Shown here one piece after another: positions 1 through 12,399 of a stretch of DNA of 64,000 bases; the first letter of the stretch is position 1; each line of letters begins with the position of its first letter. The translations under genes were made by a program, and so were the position numbers. The DNA is from Pardosa pseudoannulata. Its lineage: Eukaryota > Arthropoda > Arachnida > Araneae > Lycosidae. Below the pieces are notes generated by a model. It saw only the letters and a program-made list of their open reading frames with translations, was not told the DNA's origin and ran no database searches. Location of the stretch: assembly GCA_032207245.1 (NCBI GenBank), contig CM063500.1, positions 62,685,875-62,749,874 on the forward strand, in the 5' to 3' direction.

Positions 1-77
1 GAATGCGATTAAATTTATCAATTTCTCACACAATAAATAAGGAAAAATATTTTTTTCTAGCATTATGACGTCATTCC

Positions 78-614
78 TTTATCCATCTCATTTAATCATT
101 TCTTATTTTAAATTACTTAAATTTCGTCTGCATTATTTTCATACGTTTTATCACTGAACTTAGATACGATGTAAATAATTTTCTTTTAAATTCCGCTTAA
201 ATAATAGATTAGATACATATGGGATAGTTTTAAATTTAATCCTCGATTATCTTTTGTTTATCCATCTCATTTAATCATTTCTTATTTTAAATTACTTAAA
301 TATCGTCTGCATTATTTTCATACGTTTTATCACTGAACTTAGATACGATGTAAATAATTTTCTTTTAAATTCCGCTTAAATAATAGATTAGATACATATG
401 GGATAGTTTTAAATTTAATCCTCGATTATCTTTTGTTTATCCATCTCATTTAATCATTTCTTATTTTAAATTACTTAAATATCGTCTGCATTATTTTCAT
501 ACGTTTTATCACTGAACTTAGATACGATGTAAATAATTTTCTTTTAAATTCCGCTTAAATAATAGATTAGATACATATGGGATAGTTTTAAATTTAATCC
601 TCGATTATTTTTTG
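78..614. repeat. Tandem repeat, three copies of 179 bp
   Basis: Three head-to-tail copies start at 78, 257 and 436, each with TTTATCCATCTC. The copies are nearly identical by eye (for example an A/T change in the ATTTCGTCTGC stretch of copy 1). The array ends near 614, where the sequence changes to unrelated DNA. It contains no reading frame of note. Confidence 0.9.
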
Positions 615-739
615 TTTAAATCCAGTGAAGATTTTATCACCGGTATTAACAACAAATTCTATCTCCAGGGTGTAGTGGAAAGGATAGTTTCATTCCTTTA
701 CTTCCATGACTTACTGTGGCAAAAAAATTGGGGAGAACT

Positions 740-975
740 TAACGGTAATTTCGAAGTAGCTAAGACAACTTTGAATTATCTTTCTAAATGAAATCAACGT
801 GATTCTAAACTGCATTCACAGTATCGGAAGACATTAGAGGAGTATGAAGATAAACAAATTATTGAGCGTGTACCAGATAATTCTCAGCCAAAAAACAAAC
901 CATTTTTTACCTGCCTCTTTGGGTACTTTATAATTCTGGAAAATTAAAAAGTTTACTAATCCCGTCATATGACGG
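740..975 (+). mobile_element. Decayed BEL/Pao-like retrotransposon fragment
   Basis: Reading 740-937 forward gives a peptide with one internal stop. It contains AKTTLNYLSK, then LHSQYRKTLEEYEDKQIIERVP. BEL/Pao elements carry a similar pattern at the start of the reverse transcriptase (a short repeat of basic helices, then Y..... .L.EYE..G.IE.V). No catalytic reverse transcriptase motif follows. The segment 860-975 has a second copy in reverse orientation near 10290-10425, so it belongs to a dispersed family. The assignment rests on a short match and is tentative. Confidence 0.4.
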
Positions 976-1829
976 GCTATATGGTAGTAATTTATTAAAA
1001 ACCTAAAATATATTCTAGATTAATTGAAATATTAATTTTTAAATGTATTTTGGACTGTAGTCCACTTTTTATTATCATTCCGAAAGCACAAATATAAGAC
1101 ACACACAAATAAAAAACTTAAAATAAAACCTTTTAATTTTATTATATTTCATCAGTTTAATAAAATAACGATGTATTATTGACAGCATCTCTCCCCCGAT
1201 CACAAACACTAAATAAAAATGCAAAAGTGTATGCTCATGCACGGTATCTGTAGAGCACAAATAAATTTGAGAAAAATATTCAGAGAAAATTCTGATGTTG
1301 TTGGGATTCAGAAAACCTACATGACAACTACTGAAAAATTGGGAAATTTATTTCTATTGAATGATTTTGTGTGAAATGTTTTTTTAATGTTCGCGTCTCT
1401 TCGCGGGTTAAACTAGTTTTTATCACCTGTTTGCAAGCTTCATAACTGAAAACTCGAGAAGATACACATACATATTTTTCATGCTTTTGGGGAGTTTTAA
1501 AGTATTTGTTGTATATTTAAGAATATTTAACAAATTTTGGTATATTTGTGATATTTAGTTTAGATTCTACTGAAGTAAGTAATGCTAAATTGGTCACTTT
1601 TCTTGTTTTACCTTACGATAGTGCATAATTGTGCATAGCAGAGCTTTACTAATAGATTCAAACATTTCACTGTCTCTATCTTTTTGAAACTGTAAAGTCC
1701 ACACTTAATCAAAAAAATCATGCGCAAACTTTAAATGTCTTATAGTGGATTTAATATATATGTTGATATAATTACAAATGAAAATTGATTACAAAATTTG
1801 AGGCTAAAAATTCTAAAAAAAATAATATA
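976..1829. other. AT-rich DNA with no recognised feature
   Basis: I see only short frames interrupted by stops and no repeat or motif I recognise. The 61-codon frame on the minus strand at 1075-1260 has no family resemblance. Confidence 0.5.
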
Positions 1830-2500
1830 AAAAAGTAATTTAAAAAGCGCTTTTACTCAAACACAAAAAAGAAAAACCCGGTAAAAATGCACTAAAAAGT
1901 AAAAAAAAAAATTTAAACAATGCATGAAAGAAAAATTGTGTGAAAGTGTACAATTGTGTACATTATGTACAATTTTCACAAAAAAGCTTCAACTCCTACA
2001 TAAAAATTTAATCTGCTATAATTATAATAGAGAATATATAATTACAATGGAGATATTGCGTGAGGAGCTTCTATAGCATATGGATCAGTTGTTATGACGG
2101 ATTAAGCGACTAGATACGAAAACATGGCATACTGAGAGTATAATAATTAGTTATGATCGATTAATAATCATTAATTATAATAGTGATTTATTGGTATTTT
2201 AATATAAATAAGCTCATATATAATTACACCTTTATTGAAAATATACTACTTTGATACTAATTTCAAATACGCCTCTCGATTTTTTTTAAGTTTAATCACA
2301 CTATAATATCTAGCTTTTTTATTATAGATGCTACTCAAGAAATTTCTCTATATCAGCACATTACAAGTTTCATTTAGAACATTTTCACACTATTTCACTT
2401 TCATGTCTATTAAAAATTATTTTTCCATTTTTTCGTGCATTTTTATCGCTTTTTTGTTACAATGAAAATGATTTAAAATACTTTTCATATTTATATAATT
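1830..2500. mobile_element. Fold-back element with diverged inverted arms
   Basis: The left arm (about 1830-1966) and the reverse complement of the right arm (about 2367-2500) share an ordered series of matches: AAAAGTA.TTTAAA, then GG/CGATAAAAATGCAC, then a poly-A stretch, then GCATGAAAG and TGTGTGAAA. The 400 bp between the arms show no coding capacity. This is the shape of a non-autonomous DNA transposon (MITE or fold-back). The arms are old, with many substitutions and indels, and no target duplication is clear. Confidence 0.5.
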
Positions 2501-3387
2501 ATATTTCATTTTTTTCTCTCACCAGTTTGGAAAAAAAACTTTCTCCGTTTGTGTAGGCTGTTCCACCTTGTTATTTGATCATACCTCGATAACCACGTTT
2601 TTTTTTTAAAGTGGCGAACAAACGCAGTTAGCTCAGTCAGAATACAAGAGTGTTTGGCAATAGTTTCATTTGAAGAGACAAAGATCTATTTAATCGTATC
2701 GTGGTGATCACTCTAAAGAAAAGGAAGTATTGTGAATTGGTTGAGAAGGTTACGAATGATTTTTATAACATAATTATCTGAGAGACACAGACACAAAATT
2801 GTTCTTGAGATACCGCGGAGGTGTGGTTCCAAACCGTTATTATCAGTCTTAAATGTGCACCTTTTATTGACAAGATAAAATAAAGCTACAGTAATTGAAA
2901 CAAAGCGCTAGAGTAAAAATATGAAAATGTAATCGAAATAAAATATTTTGTTTTAGTTAAAACAAACAAATAAACAAATAAAAAGGAACAAAAAGAGCAG
3001 AAAGCTGTTACGTAGTTGAAACCCAACTAGAGGCACTGAAGGAAACTACAGTTAAGTAATTTCACATACTGTTGTTTCTTCAATTGTTATTTTTGTTTGT
3101 ATCCTGTATTATCTAACTGGAATGAATTTAGAACATTTTTATAGATAGAATAATGTTAAAGTTAGGATCTATAAAATGAAAAAAAAACATTTTTAAAATT
3201 GCCTGAACATAAAAATAAAGATATTTTACTGCGTTATTCATTTAATTTATTGATAAATAAATACTAGATGATCGTAATTGAGCTTGAAATATTCAGATCA
3301 GTCTGTAGTCGTAAATAATATATGGATTTAGTCGAAAATTTGAAGGTAGTAATTCAAAAGATTAGCTCAAAAATATTTAGTTAAACA
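2501..3387. other. Intergenic DNA with no recognised feature
   Basis: AT-rich sequence without a supported gene. A TTAGCTCAGTC string near 2628 looks like part of a tRNA D-arm, but no B box sits at a suitable distance. Confidence 0.45.
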
Positions 3388-5089
3388 GTATTTCGTTAAG
3401 TGGCCTTTTACAGCCAAATGCTTGAAAAGATATGCAATAAATAGCTGTGGACGACATAAAAGGCATTTAAGACTTTTATTTTATTATTTCCAACCATTAT
3501 GATAACTAAAACTATTGCTTTTAGAAACTGTATGAGAGTTAAATTCATGACAGTTGCAAGTGAAAAAGAAAGCAATCTGATTAGCATAATCAAACTGGTT
3601 GAGAGGGAATTAATGTTGAAGAGTTAATTGTTTCCAGAAAGGTCGTTAATCGTAAAACTGTTACTGTTTTAAGAAAACTTCTGAGTTCTTGAATTTGTCT
3701 TAAAATGTTGTGCCATAGGCAAATGTCTTCACAAAGTGGAAGAGTCATAACATTGATTATGGTTTGAGAATACCGGGTCGTTTGGTGTTCACTGTGGCAG
3801 AGGGTGAAAACGTATGAGAGATGATAAGGTTTCAGAGGTAGTAACAGCAGTTATTAAGCAGTCAGAGTTAAATGGTCATATCTTTAGTACTGCACTTGTA
3901 ATGTCACGACGATTAGATGTATCGTATGATATAGTGTGACACATACTGAGAAAAATAGTGAAGTTTTTCCCATGTAAGTTCAGCTACATCCATCAATTGC
4001 TTGTTACCATCAATGACAGTTTGAAATTTTTTGCTCTTACATTTCTTACTCAAATGGAAATAAATGAGTCCTTTCCGTGGAACATTCTCTGGAGCGATAA
4101 ACCACACTTTTATCTAAATGGCATGATTAATACCAAGAATTGTTAAATTTGGGTATTAAAAGTTCACATTTCTACTACTCCATAACACTACACTCATCTA
4201 AAGTTGCCTACTGGTATGGTTCCATTCTTCTAGGTAGAACATGAGAATAGTGGCGATGTAACATACTCTGATAAGGCTCTGAAATACAGTAACATGATGG
4301 AAACATCATATCTCAACTTCAGAATTGAGAATGCCATGCGTATACAATTTTTGAGTGAAATGGTGTCTTTCCACAAAATGGACGCTTTGCGGAGGTTTTA
4401 GTGGCAACATTATGCGAATCACAGGGGATACATAATTAATTTCTCATACTTTTTCCCATCTTTTCTCCACATCATTAAGTAGGATTTTTCATAATACGGT
4501 CTTTTAAAGAATGGTGTTTATCGGGGAAATATTGCAAATTTGCCGGATATGAAACATATAACGTTGCATATGCGCATTACTAACGTTTAGCTGAGGTAAA
4601 CTGTTAAGCGTGCTATAAACCTCCTGAATATCTTACACCGTAATTAGGGGATAATCATTGAACAATGTGCTTTAGTATGGTAAACTGTTTTATAAATAAC
4701 GATGTTTGTATTGGAATGCTGCTTTAAATCACATCGATGTGAAATGACCTTTAGCGGATTTCTTTTTCAGAATAGCCCTAATAGCCATAGTAATTGTATG
4801 ATAGCCACTGGATCTCGTCCGCTTTATATCCCGTACTCGCAGTCAATCCATTTGGTTATGGAAATAAGGTTATTTTATTCTTCATTTGTACTGTCCCATT
4901 TGTTATCTATAGAGATGTAATATTACTTTAAAATATTAATATAACTTTTTTTAACTGCTAAAATGCTTGAAAAGTTTAAAATAAAAGTCTTAAATGTCTC
5001 TTTTGTTGTACACAGTAGCTTATTTCCTGTCTTTTCTAGCATTTTGGCTGTAAATTGGCCTTAGTGGATTTAATCATAACGAAATATTT
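3388..5089 (+). mobile_element. Degenerate mariner-like transposon with long inverted repeats
   Basis: The ends are inverted repeats of roughly 100 bp. The left arm is 3388-3482; the right arm is 4976-5089. The right arm read forward matches the reverse complement of the left: AAAATAAAAGTCTTAAATG, then GCATTTGGCTGTAAA, GGCC and TAACGAAATA. Between them a dead transposase reads forward from about 3620 to 4450. Visible pieces are a helix-turn-helix-like stretch before 3960, then PWNILWSDKPHFYLNGM at about 4078-4125 and NTKNC. The WSD.AHF.LNG pattern carries the second catalytic Asp of Tc1/mariner-type (IS630) transposases. At least four in-frame stops and several frameshifts show it cannot encode an enzyme. 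The third catalytic acidic residue is not recognisable. Confidence 0.7.
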
Positions 5090-5841
5090 TGTGGCATCTT
5101 CGAGCATATTCTTTGAATTGCGCTTCAACAAGTTTATCTAAAAATAATTATCGACTTTTTCTTGTTACTTGTTACATCTGCAGAGAGGTCTTAAAAGGCC
5201 AAATTTAATTACGATCTCCTGTACTTCTTCATAGTAGTTGTAGATGATTATCATTTTGTGATGGGGATATCAAATCCCTTTGGGTAGGATATTTCTCCCC
5301 ATAATTTACTACTAATATTATGGAAAAAATTAAAAAAAGTCTAACAATTTGTTAGGTATCTACCCATTTTTTATTCTTACCAGTTTTTAAATCAGAGTTT
5401 CTTTGTAACTCTTCTTTGTTTAGAATCGAAGTAAAATGATAACCATGTTTTTTTTATATCTGAAATTCAGGCTAGTTTAGCAATTACCTTGAAATGTGTT
5501 TTTATTCATCAATATGAAGCAGAAAAAATATTTCCAAACTTGAACCTTACAGTTCTTAAAATCATATAGGTGTGTTAGATATAGATCTCTATAATTCTGT
5601 AACTGATATCATTCCACAGCTCTAGTTTCTTAAACTTGAACTTATCATATCGGACATATATCTAAGAATTATACTTCACAAAATAAGATGTATTACATTT
5701 TTATGAGAATGCAGTTCATTGTTAGATAAATGATATGTGAATACACAATATTTGCATTAAAATTAAATATAATTTAACAACAAAACCTGATCATAATAGA
5801 GTGTAATCAAGTAGACCATAAGAATTTTAATAAATGCATAA
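5090..5841. other. Spacer 3' of cuticle gene 1
   Basis: AT-rich spacer between the mariner-like element and the polyadenylation signal of cuticle gene 1. I see no gene or repeat here. Confidence 0.5.
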
Positions 5842-5881
5842 TTTATTTTTAAACATATTTGTACAAAGATACATTAAACGC

Positions 5882-8800
5882 TTAGTATCCATATCGTGCA
5901 TATCCCAAACCACCAAGAATACCGAGACCAAGTCCTCCATATCCGTAACCAGCATTGCCATATCCTCCGTATCCGTATCCTGCATTGCCATATCCTCCAT
6001 ATCCGTAACCTGCATTTCCGTATCCTCCGTATCCATAACCAGCATTACCATAGCCTCCATAACCGATGTTGCCATATCCTCCATATCCGAGTCCTACACC
6101 ACCAGCGTATGGAGCATCGGAGACCATGAGGACAGCAGCGGGGTTCTGGTTGGCTGTGCCTGGTTCGTTGGTCTTGACCTGAGCTCTGAAGCCACCGTGA
6201 TCGGCAACATAGTCGACCTGCCTCTTGACACCACGGTCATCGGTAAATCCGTAGCTTCCCTTCACGGCGTGACCACCGTTGCCTTCCTCCTGTCTGTACT
6301 GTTCACCATGTTTGTCCTTGATATCATAACCAAACTTGTAGGGCTGAGGGGCATGATGAACTGGCTCATGCATCTATAGATTCAGAAAGTATTATGGAAT
6401 CATTTAAATAGTATTATTCATTAGAAGAAAAATGAAACATATATCTACTCTTTTATTAAATAAAAGATTTATGGTCCTACGAAGAAGATAAATCAATAAT
6501 ATAAATATAATACAACTGACTGACATAGAAGATAAAAATAGTTTATAGTATAAAATATTTTGTTTTTGCAAACATTGGAAAAAGAAATAAATATGTTTTA
6601 ATAAATTGAACGTGTTGGACAGAAGAAAATCTTAATGCTAGAATGTAGTTAGGATATAATGACAAAGTCAATAAAAAAAGATCCCCACGCAATTTTATCT
6701 AAAAACAGTATTCCTTAGCTTGAATTGTGCAACCTTTTTGTGAGAATCTTTCTAAGGGGAATCCTTACTAGCGGGAGCAAAATCAAGCCATAGAGTTTGT
6801 TTAAGTTAGAAAGGAGAAGCTTATTTTTTGTGTTGATCACTAAAAGTACTGATCATCTCAATTCTGGCTAAGAAACAGTTTTTAATATGACTTAAGTTTT
6901 GCCCATATTCTTATAGGAGTTGTCATTAAGTTAGAAAGAAGAATCTTATTGGTTGATTCGACTACTAAAAGTACTGAGTGAATATATCAATTCTGGCTTA
7001 GAAACAGTTTTTAATATCACTTAATGTTGCCCATATTCTTACAGGAGTTATCATTAAGTTAGAAAGGAGAAGCTTATTGGTTGCTTCGATCACTAAAAGT
7101 AGAGTGAATATCTCAATACTGGCTAAGAAACAATTTTAAATATGACTTAATTTTGCCCATAGTCTTATAGGAGAAGTCATTAAGTTAGAAAGGAGAAGCT
7201 TATTGGTTGCTTGGACCACTAAAAGTAATAAATGAATATCTCAATTCTGGCTAAGAAACAGTTTTTAATATGACTTAATTTTGCCTATAATCTTACAAGA
7301 GTTGTCATTAAATTAGAAAGGTGAAGCTTATTTGTTAATCCGACCAGTTAAAGTACTGAGTGAATATCTCACTTCTGTCTAAGAAATAGTTTTTAATATG
7401 GTTAATTTTGCCCATATTCTAATAGGAGTTTTCATTAAGTTAGGAAAGAGAAGTGTATTGGTTGCTTCGACCACTAAAAGTACTCAACATCTCAATTCTG
7501 GCTAAGAAACAGTTTTTAATATGACTTAATTTTACCTATATTTTTATAGGAGTTGTCTTTGCATTTTTACTAAATTAGATATTTTAGACATTCTGTCAGT
7601 TTCGTATGGTAACGCAATATGGAATTTGCCAAACTCTGATTAAACTAGCAGTTATGTTACTTTTCAACTCTACTGTGACTATGTCCACTTTTAAACCATA
7701 TGTAACATACCTTTTTTATAACTATTTAAAGGGATATCGTTTCTTAAATACTGTCCAATTATACATTTTTTTCGTCATTTGTATTAATTACACTTATGTA
7801 CTAATCTCAAAGAGCAGGTTTCACCATAGTCGATTAAAGGCTAACCACGATTAACTCATGGGGCCAACCAATGAGGGGACCAAATTTTCTATTTAAACAG
7901 TGATTAATCGCGATTAGCCGTTAAACGAATTTCTCCCTAATAGATAAAAAAAATTAAGACAAACTATTAATGTTTTTAAAAGATTTAAAATTTTTAAATT
8001 ATATGAATTGTTGAAACATTTACTTCCAAAGTTATTCAATAAATTATTTTATTAGATCCAAAATGTTTCCAATGTTTTTTTGTAATTCTTAGAATTAAAT
8101 AGAAGTTTTGAAAGCTTATCATGTCCCATTAAAAATGGAAGTTGAAGTACTTACCACAGGCACAAAAGCCATGGTGATGCCGATGAAGGCAGCGAAAAGG
8201 AAAACCTGAAAGAAAAACGAATTAAATGAGCAATTAGGAGTTTAAATCAACATTCATTGCAATTAAATTATATCCACATTCTAAAATAAGCATTCATGTC
8301 CCTGATTAGCAAGTTATTTAATTATATTTAGTATAGCAATTTATATTAAAACTATTTTTTGTTGCATTTTTATCTTAGTTATAATTTTTATAATATTTTA
8401 TGTATATAATCAGCGAATTACAATCAGACAGAGTAATAAAAATAAGAAATGCTGCTATAGTAGGTTTGGTTTGGAGGGCTGAGTTTAGTTCAGTTCGTAT
8501 TTTTGCAATACGAATATTAATGAGATACGGACCTATTGCTTCAAGTCAAATTTAATATCTAAGGACATCCTATGTCACCTATTTAGAATATGTTTGAAAG
8601 AAAACACATTAATTCGTTTTTTTTTATTTTTCTTCTACGAGAAAAATAAAGTTTAAAGAACAGAAAAAGTTCTGTAAAGTATTTATAAGGGAGGAAAAAT
8701 GGTAGTACAATGGTACAAACATAACACGATGTTTGCCTATGGCTGCAAAGAAAGTTAAATTATTAGATATTTAGTTTTATGTTTAGATATTACACTGTAA

Positions 8801-9925
8801 GTAAGCCACTGCTATTATAAAACGATAAAGAACATCTATATTGGGGTTTTGGGTGAATTTTCCAATCACGATATAGATACTGTTGTGTTATAAATTAACA
8901 AAGGGAATTATCAGCAAATTATAGGGTTTTATCATAATAAAATACCGGACATGCATAGGTAGAAGTTGTAAAACATTAAGTTATTGGTATATTAGCAAAA
9001 AACAAAAAGAAGGAAAGGTATGGATGAGTACAATGGTGGGCTATTTTTCTACGTGGGGTTGATGATATCGGTAAATACTGCTTAAAGCGGATTCTGAACG
9101 GTTATGAACATTTTTATAAGAAGTAGGATTTGAATCTAGGAGCCACGGTTCCTTAAAAAATCGACTTTTACACATTTGGAAATCTTGCACCACAAATCTG
9201 GGTTGGTTGGGAGCACAACGGTCTACTTTTTGTGACACGAGGCTAATGAGACCTACAGCTTATATTCGATTCCGAACTGCTAAGAGCATCCATCCTCCAG
9301 TGGGACTCGAACCCCCGTTCTGACGGTCAGTGTCCTAACCATTCGGCCATCGTTCAGCCCCAGATATTATGGTATTGAAAAGTTTAATTTAGAATATCCA
9401 CTTTTAAATAAGATAAATATATAACATTAATGCTATAAATAAAATAAAAATTATGGGATTGGAATTAAAAATAAAGTTTAGAATATCCATTGGTCTTTTG
9501 GAAGTAATATTCCGTTACATAATTACTTCTTAATTTTAACTTTAAAAGAAACATGATACTTATAGAACAAAAACATAAGCTGTGAAATGTTAAGAAAATA
9601 GCATTTTAATAATAAGTTCTTTTTAATTTAAAGCATTGTATGATCTTTATTTCTAATATAGAGTGATTTATATATTATAATATATTAAAAAGCGATATGT
9701 GTCCAAAACTTTAATGATTTGGGGTCAATTTTAGGCAAGGGTAAGATTTTTCTATACACTAATATTGAGTATAAAATAATCTTTAATTTTTTATAGGATT
9801 CTCTCATAAATGGCAAGCAATATAAAAGTATGGATATAAAACAAAGTGTCAGTGTGCTATCCTTATGAAAAAAGAGCTTATAAAGATATGAAAGATACAA
9901 AAATTATACCAACCTTGCAGATCAT
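5882..9925 (-). CDS. Cuticle gene 1: RR chitin-binding, Gly/Tyr-rich cuticular protein, 184 aa
   Basis: Structural protein of the exoskeleton, secreted by epidermis. Coding exons are 9914-9925, 8155-8205 and 5882-6373, all phase 0. Donors are AAG|GTTGGT and GTG|GTAAGT; acceptors are TTTCAG and CTATAG. Residues 1-17 form a signal peptide (MICK, then VFLFAAFIGITMA). Residues 33-93 form the RR chitin-binding domain, with [25 protein letters not shown] and a closing EPG. Residues 112-184 are Gly/Tyr-rich with four [10 protein letters not shown] units, ending YARYGY. The RR domain is known in this family to bind chitin; the tail is inferred to stiffen the matrix or allow Tyr cross-linking. The start is set by the MICK exon, shared by all five paralogues, 58 bp downstream of a TATA box. 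An AATAAA lies at 5842-5847. Intron 2 carries a 127-bp array; intron 1 carries SINEs. Confidence 0.92.
6760..7560. repeat. Tandem repeat, six copies of about 127 bp, in intron 2 of cuticle gene 1
   Basis: The string TCATTAAGTTAGAAAG recurs at 6923, 7051, 7178, 7305 and 7432, with a diverged first copy near 6798. Spacing is 127-128 bp. Each unit also holds ACTAAAAGTA, TCAATTCTGGC and AAACAGTTTTTAATATGAC. Copies differ by scattered substitutions and a few short indels. Confidence 0.85.
8465..8545 (-). mobile_element. SINE 3'-end relic
   Basis: Read on the minus strand it ends with CTCCAAACCAAACC and is preceded by diverged versions of GTAGGTCC..TCTCATTA and TTGCAAAAA. These are the 3' hallmarks of the SINE at 46231-46404. 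The tRNA-like head is missing. Confidence 0.6.
9030..9226 (-). mobile_element. tRNA-derived SINE, diverged copy
   Basis: On the minus strand it shows a weak tRNA-like head with a B-box-like GATTCAAATCC, then GTTCATAACCGTTCAGAATC and CTTTAAGC, the body of the local SINE family. It sits directly downstream of a second, better copy at 9227-9360, in the same orientation. Confidence 0.65.
9227..9360 (-). mobile_element. tRNA-derived SINE in intron 1 of cuticle gene 1
   Basis: On the minus strand the head carries an A box (TGGCCGAATGGTTAGG) and a B box (GGTTCGAGTCCCACTGG), followed by GTTCGGAATCG, a GTAGGTCTCATTAGCCTC block and AAAAAGTAGACCG. It resembles a Ser/Leu-type tRNA gene only over the first 75 bp. 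Continuity with the SINE body argues against a functional tRNA gene. Confidence 0.8.
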
Positions 9926-9982
9926 TTTGTAAGTAGAACTACGCAAATGCTAAATTCATGACAATAATTCAGAATGTCCGTC

Positions 9983-10078
9983 TATATATACTTCAGTTTC
10001 AGGGTGGTATTTTTTAATAAACGGGATTAAAATTTCACGAATGAGTGATTTTTACATACTTGTTCTTTGCGACATACG
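9983..10078 (-). promoter_or_regulatory. Cuticle gene 1 promoter: TATA box and conserved upstream block
   Basis: A TATATATA box (9983-9990) lies about 60 bp before the start codon. Directly upstream, 10003-10078 matches the other four cuticle genes. In gene orientation it reads TATGTCGCAAA, then TCGTGAAA, TTTAATCCC, TTTATTAAAAAATACCAC. TAATCC is the core bound by K50-type homeodomains (Otx/bicoid class), which is known for that class; its use here is inference. Confidence 0.75.
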
Positions 10079-10289
10079 AAATAGATATGAGGCTGAAAAT
10101 TAAAAAAAGTCGTCGTATGTGAAAATAGCTGTTAATATGTCAAGTGCAGGATAATGATGTATATACTTTTTTCTTTGAATATCTACTGTGATATAATCAG
10201 GAATTAGTGAATGTTTTTTCTGATATTAAAAGAAGTTATGAAACTTATTGTAGATAAAATGCTAAGAATCTCTTAAAAACAAAATGTTT

Positions 10290-10425
10290 CTTATAACACT
10301 AGCATAAAGCCCATCATATGAGAGGATTAGTGAAATGTTTGATTTTTCTAAATTGTAAAGTACCATATGAGGTAGCTAAAAAAATGGTTTGTTTTTGGGC
10401 TAAGAATTATCTTGCATCAAAGAAT
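10290..10425 (-). mobile_element. Reverse-oriented copy of the 860-975 retroelement segment
   Basis: The reverse complement of this stretch reads AGATAATTCTTAGCC, AAAAACAAACCATTTTTTT, GGTACTTTA and CTAATCC.CTCATATGA, in the same order as 870-975. It is a second fragment of the same BEL/Pao-like family. Confidence 0.5.
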
Positions 10426-10542
10426 AATCAGTGATTAAATTTAAAATTATCACATATGTACCTAATCTATTATTTATATATATAAAAGAAAAAGTTTTGC
10501 ATCAAATGTAAGAGAAATTCTTTTACGTAATATCTAAATTCA

Positions 10543-11835
10543 ATTTAAATATGAGAAGAAAAGGTGAGTGGAATTATTACTCGTTCGGAATCAGTATTAA
10601 GACATGATCTGATTAGCCCTTCTGTAGCATAAACGGTAGATCGTAGATCTACATCTTATCAACTGTTACGCCCGAGAAGTTGTAAAGTGATCTATAAAAA
10701 GTGATTGCTTTCATGCTGAGCCACAAAACTTTATGCGCCTTTTTATTATTGTAATAATTTAGTAACTATCACCGGGAAATGTTGCATATTTGATTATTTA
10801 CATAACTATACTTGGGTAGCAGAAATTTTGGGTCTGAAAAGAATGGAGATCAGCCCATTAGTCTTGTATTTTTCCATGAGCTTTCTTACTTAACAATGAG
10901 GTGCCACACCATTGGATTGGGTATGCGGGAAACAGTAATTTACCCTTAAATACATGACCAACAAGATACTCGGACTTCCCTCCATGCGATCTTTGTATGG
11001 GGTGCCATATAAGTTATTGTTTATAAACAACCGTCAATATTTTAACAGTTAAAATTTCACTACAATTATGCAAAATTAGAAACCATTGTAAATCCTGCTA
11101 CAAAATGTGTGGAACAGATTGAATGTTTCATCGTGTAACAAACGAATTACACATGGAATATTTGTAACTGAAAAAGAGAACAGATATATTTTTCTTTAAT
11201 TTCGTACATCACTTATCATAATATGTGTAATAGTTTCAAAAATGTAAATACCTAAAATCCAGTAATTTGTCTTAGCTGTGTATGTTACTAAAAATGAATT
11301 GGTTTGATATATTATTATCAAATTTTCACCACTAGGGCTACTTAGGAGAAAAATGTACTACCTGCATGCATTGGCTTACTTTGTGGAATAGGATGCATGT
11401 TTACTGATTTGGTGAAAATCTTGTTGTAGTGTGGAAAATTTCAAATTGCTTTGGAGATGTTACACTTCTGATAAAATGATTGGTCTTTCAAAAGCGTATT
11501 TAAATTCCTATATTTTGTTGTTAATTTCTCTCATGTGTTTTGTTTGGAGTTGTTTCCTCGAATGCAAACTTTAAAGTTTATTTTGAGACTTTTGTACTTT
11601 TTTTATCCTTTTTCACTAATTTGATTTTTTTAAAGTGTATTTTTCATCAAAAATGAATCCTCTCATTAAATAAAAAGTTAAGTACGAAAAAATCTAAGAT
11701 TAATTAAATATTCCATGGATAAAATTAGTTATATATTTATATTTAAATATCTAAATTAAAAGATTTATCATCTGCCCACTTGTGTATATTCCTGATTAAT
11801 AAATCCAAGGAATATTTTTGGAAACGGAGGGGGTT
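10543..11835. repeat. Left copy of a 1.3-kb direct repeat
   Basis: This segment is repeated in the same orientation at 17203-18427. The first 300 bp (10550-10847) and the last 115 bp (11719-11833) are almost identical to the right copy. The middle is diverged and gapped. A SINE 3' relic (GTTCGGAATC, GATTAGCCCTTCTGTAGCA) lies in the first 100 bp of both copies. No gene is visible. Confidence 0.85.
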
Positions 11836-12399
11836 TTAACTACGAAAGTAATATGGTAGAGCTCACAATTGCATAAGTTTTGTAGTCAAAAAAAGTTTTA
11901 GATCAACAAATAGAGGGTTCATAGTAAAATCCTTTAAACAAAATGATCATTAATTTTATGGTACTTTTCATTTTAAAAATTTTATTTTTGTAGACTATAA
12001 AATACAAAAACATCCAAAACAATTTCACTTTTCTATGACAAACATTGTCCGAGATATTAAAACTAAAAAACTAAGAAAATTGGAAATTTCTTTTAGTTGA
12101 AGAATGGGTTAAATGATTAACTACAGTGACTTGATTTTAGATTAATTTGAAATATCCCTTTTATGGTGTAAGGGTACCGAGATAATTTTACCGAAATATA
12201 CAATGTATATCAACTTTGCTATGGATACACTCCTTTAGAACAAGGAAACCTTTCCCTCTTTTACTGGGGACAAACTCTCGGGAATCTGGATTTCCAAGAT
12301 GGGATTGGTTTTTTTCCAAAGACCGTCTAAAATCACCGGTTAGTATTGTTCATTAAGTGCATAGTAGATTTGGTTCTCTCTACTATCTACCGATGATCC
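11836..12399. other. Spacer before the 368-bp satellite
   Basis: AT-rich sequence with no gene or repeat I recognise. It separates the left 1.3-kb direct repeat from the satellite array. Confidence 0.4.

Noticed and set aside
5834..6379. Plus-strand frame of 181 codons opposite exon 3 of cuticle gene 1 (similar ones opposite the other exon 3 copies)
   Set aside because: It is a shadow of the repetitive Gly/Tyr codons on the coding strand. The opposite strand has splice sites, a signal peptide and a known domain.
9285..9360. Functional tRNA gene
   Set aside because: A and B boxes are present, but the sequence continues into the SINE body and similar heads occur in other SINE copies.
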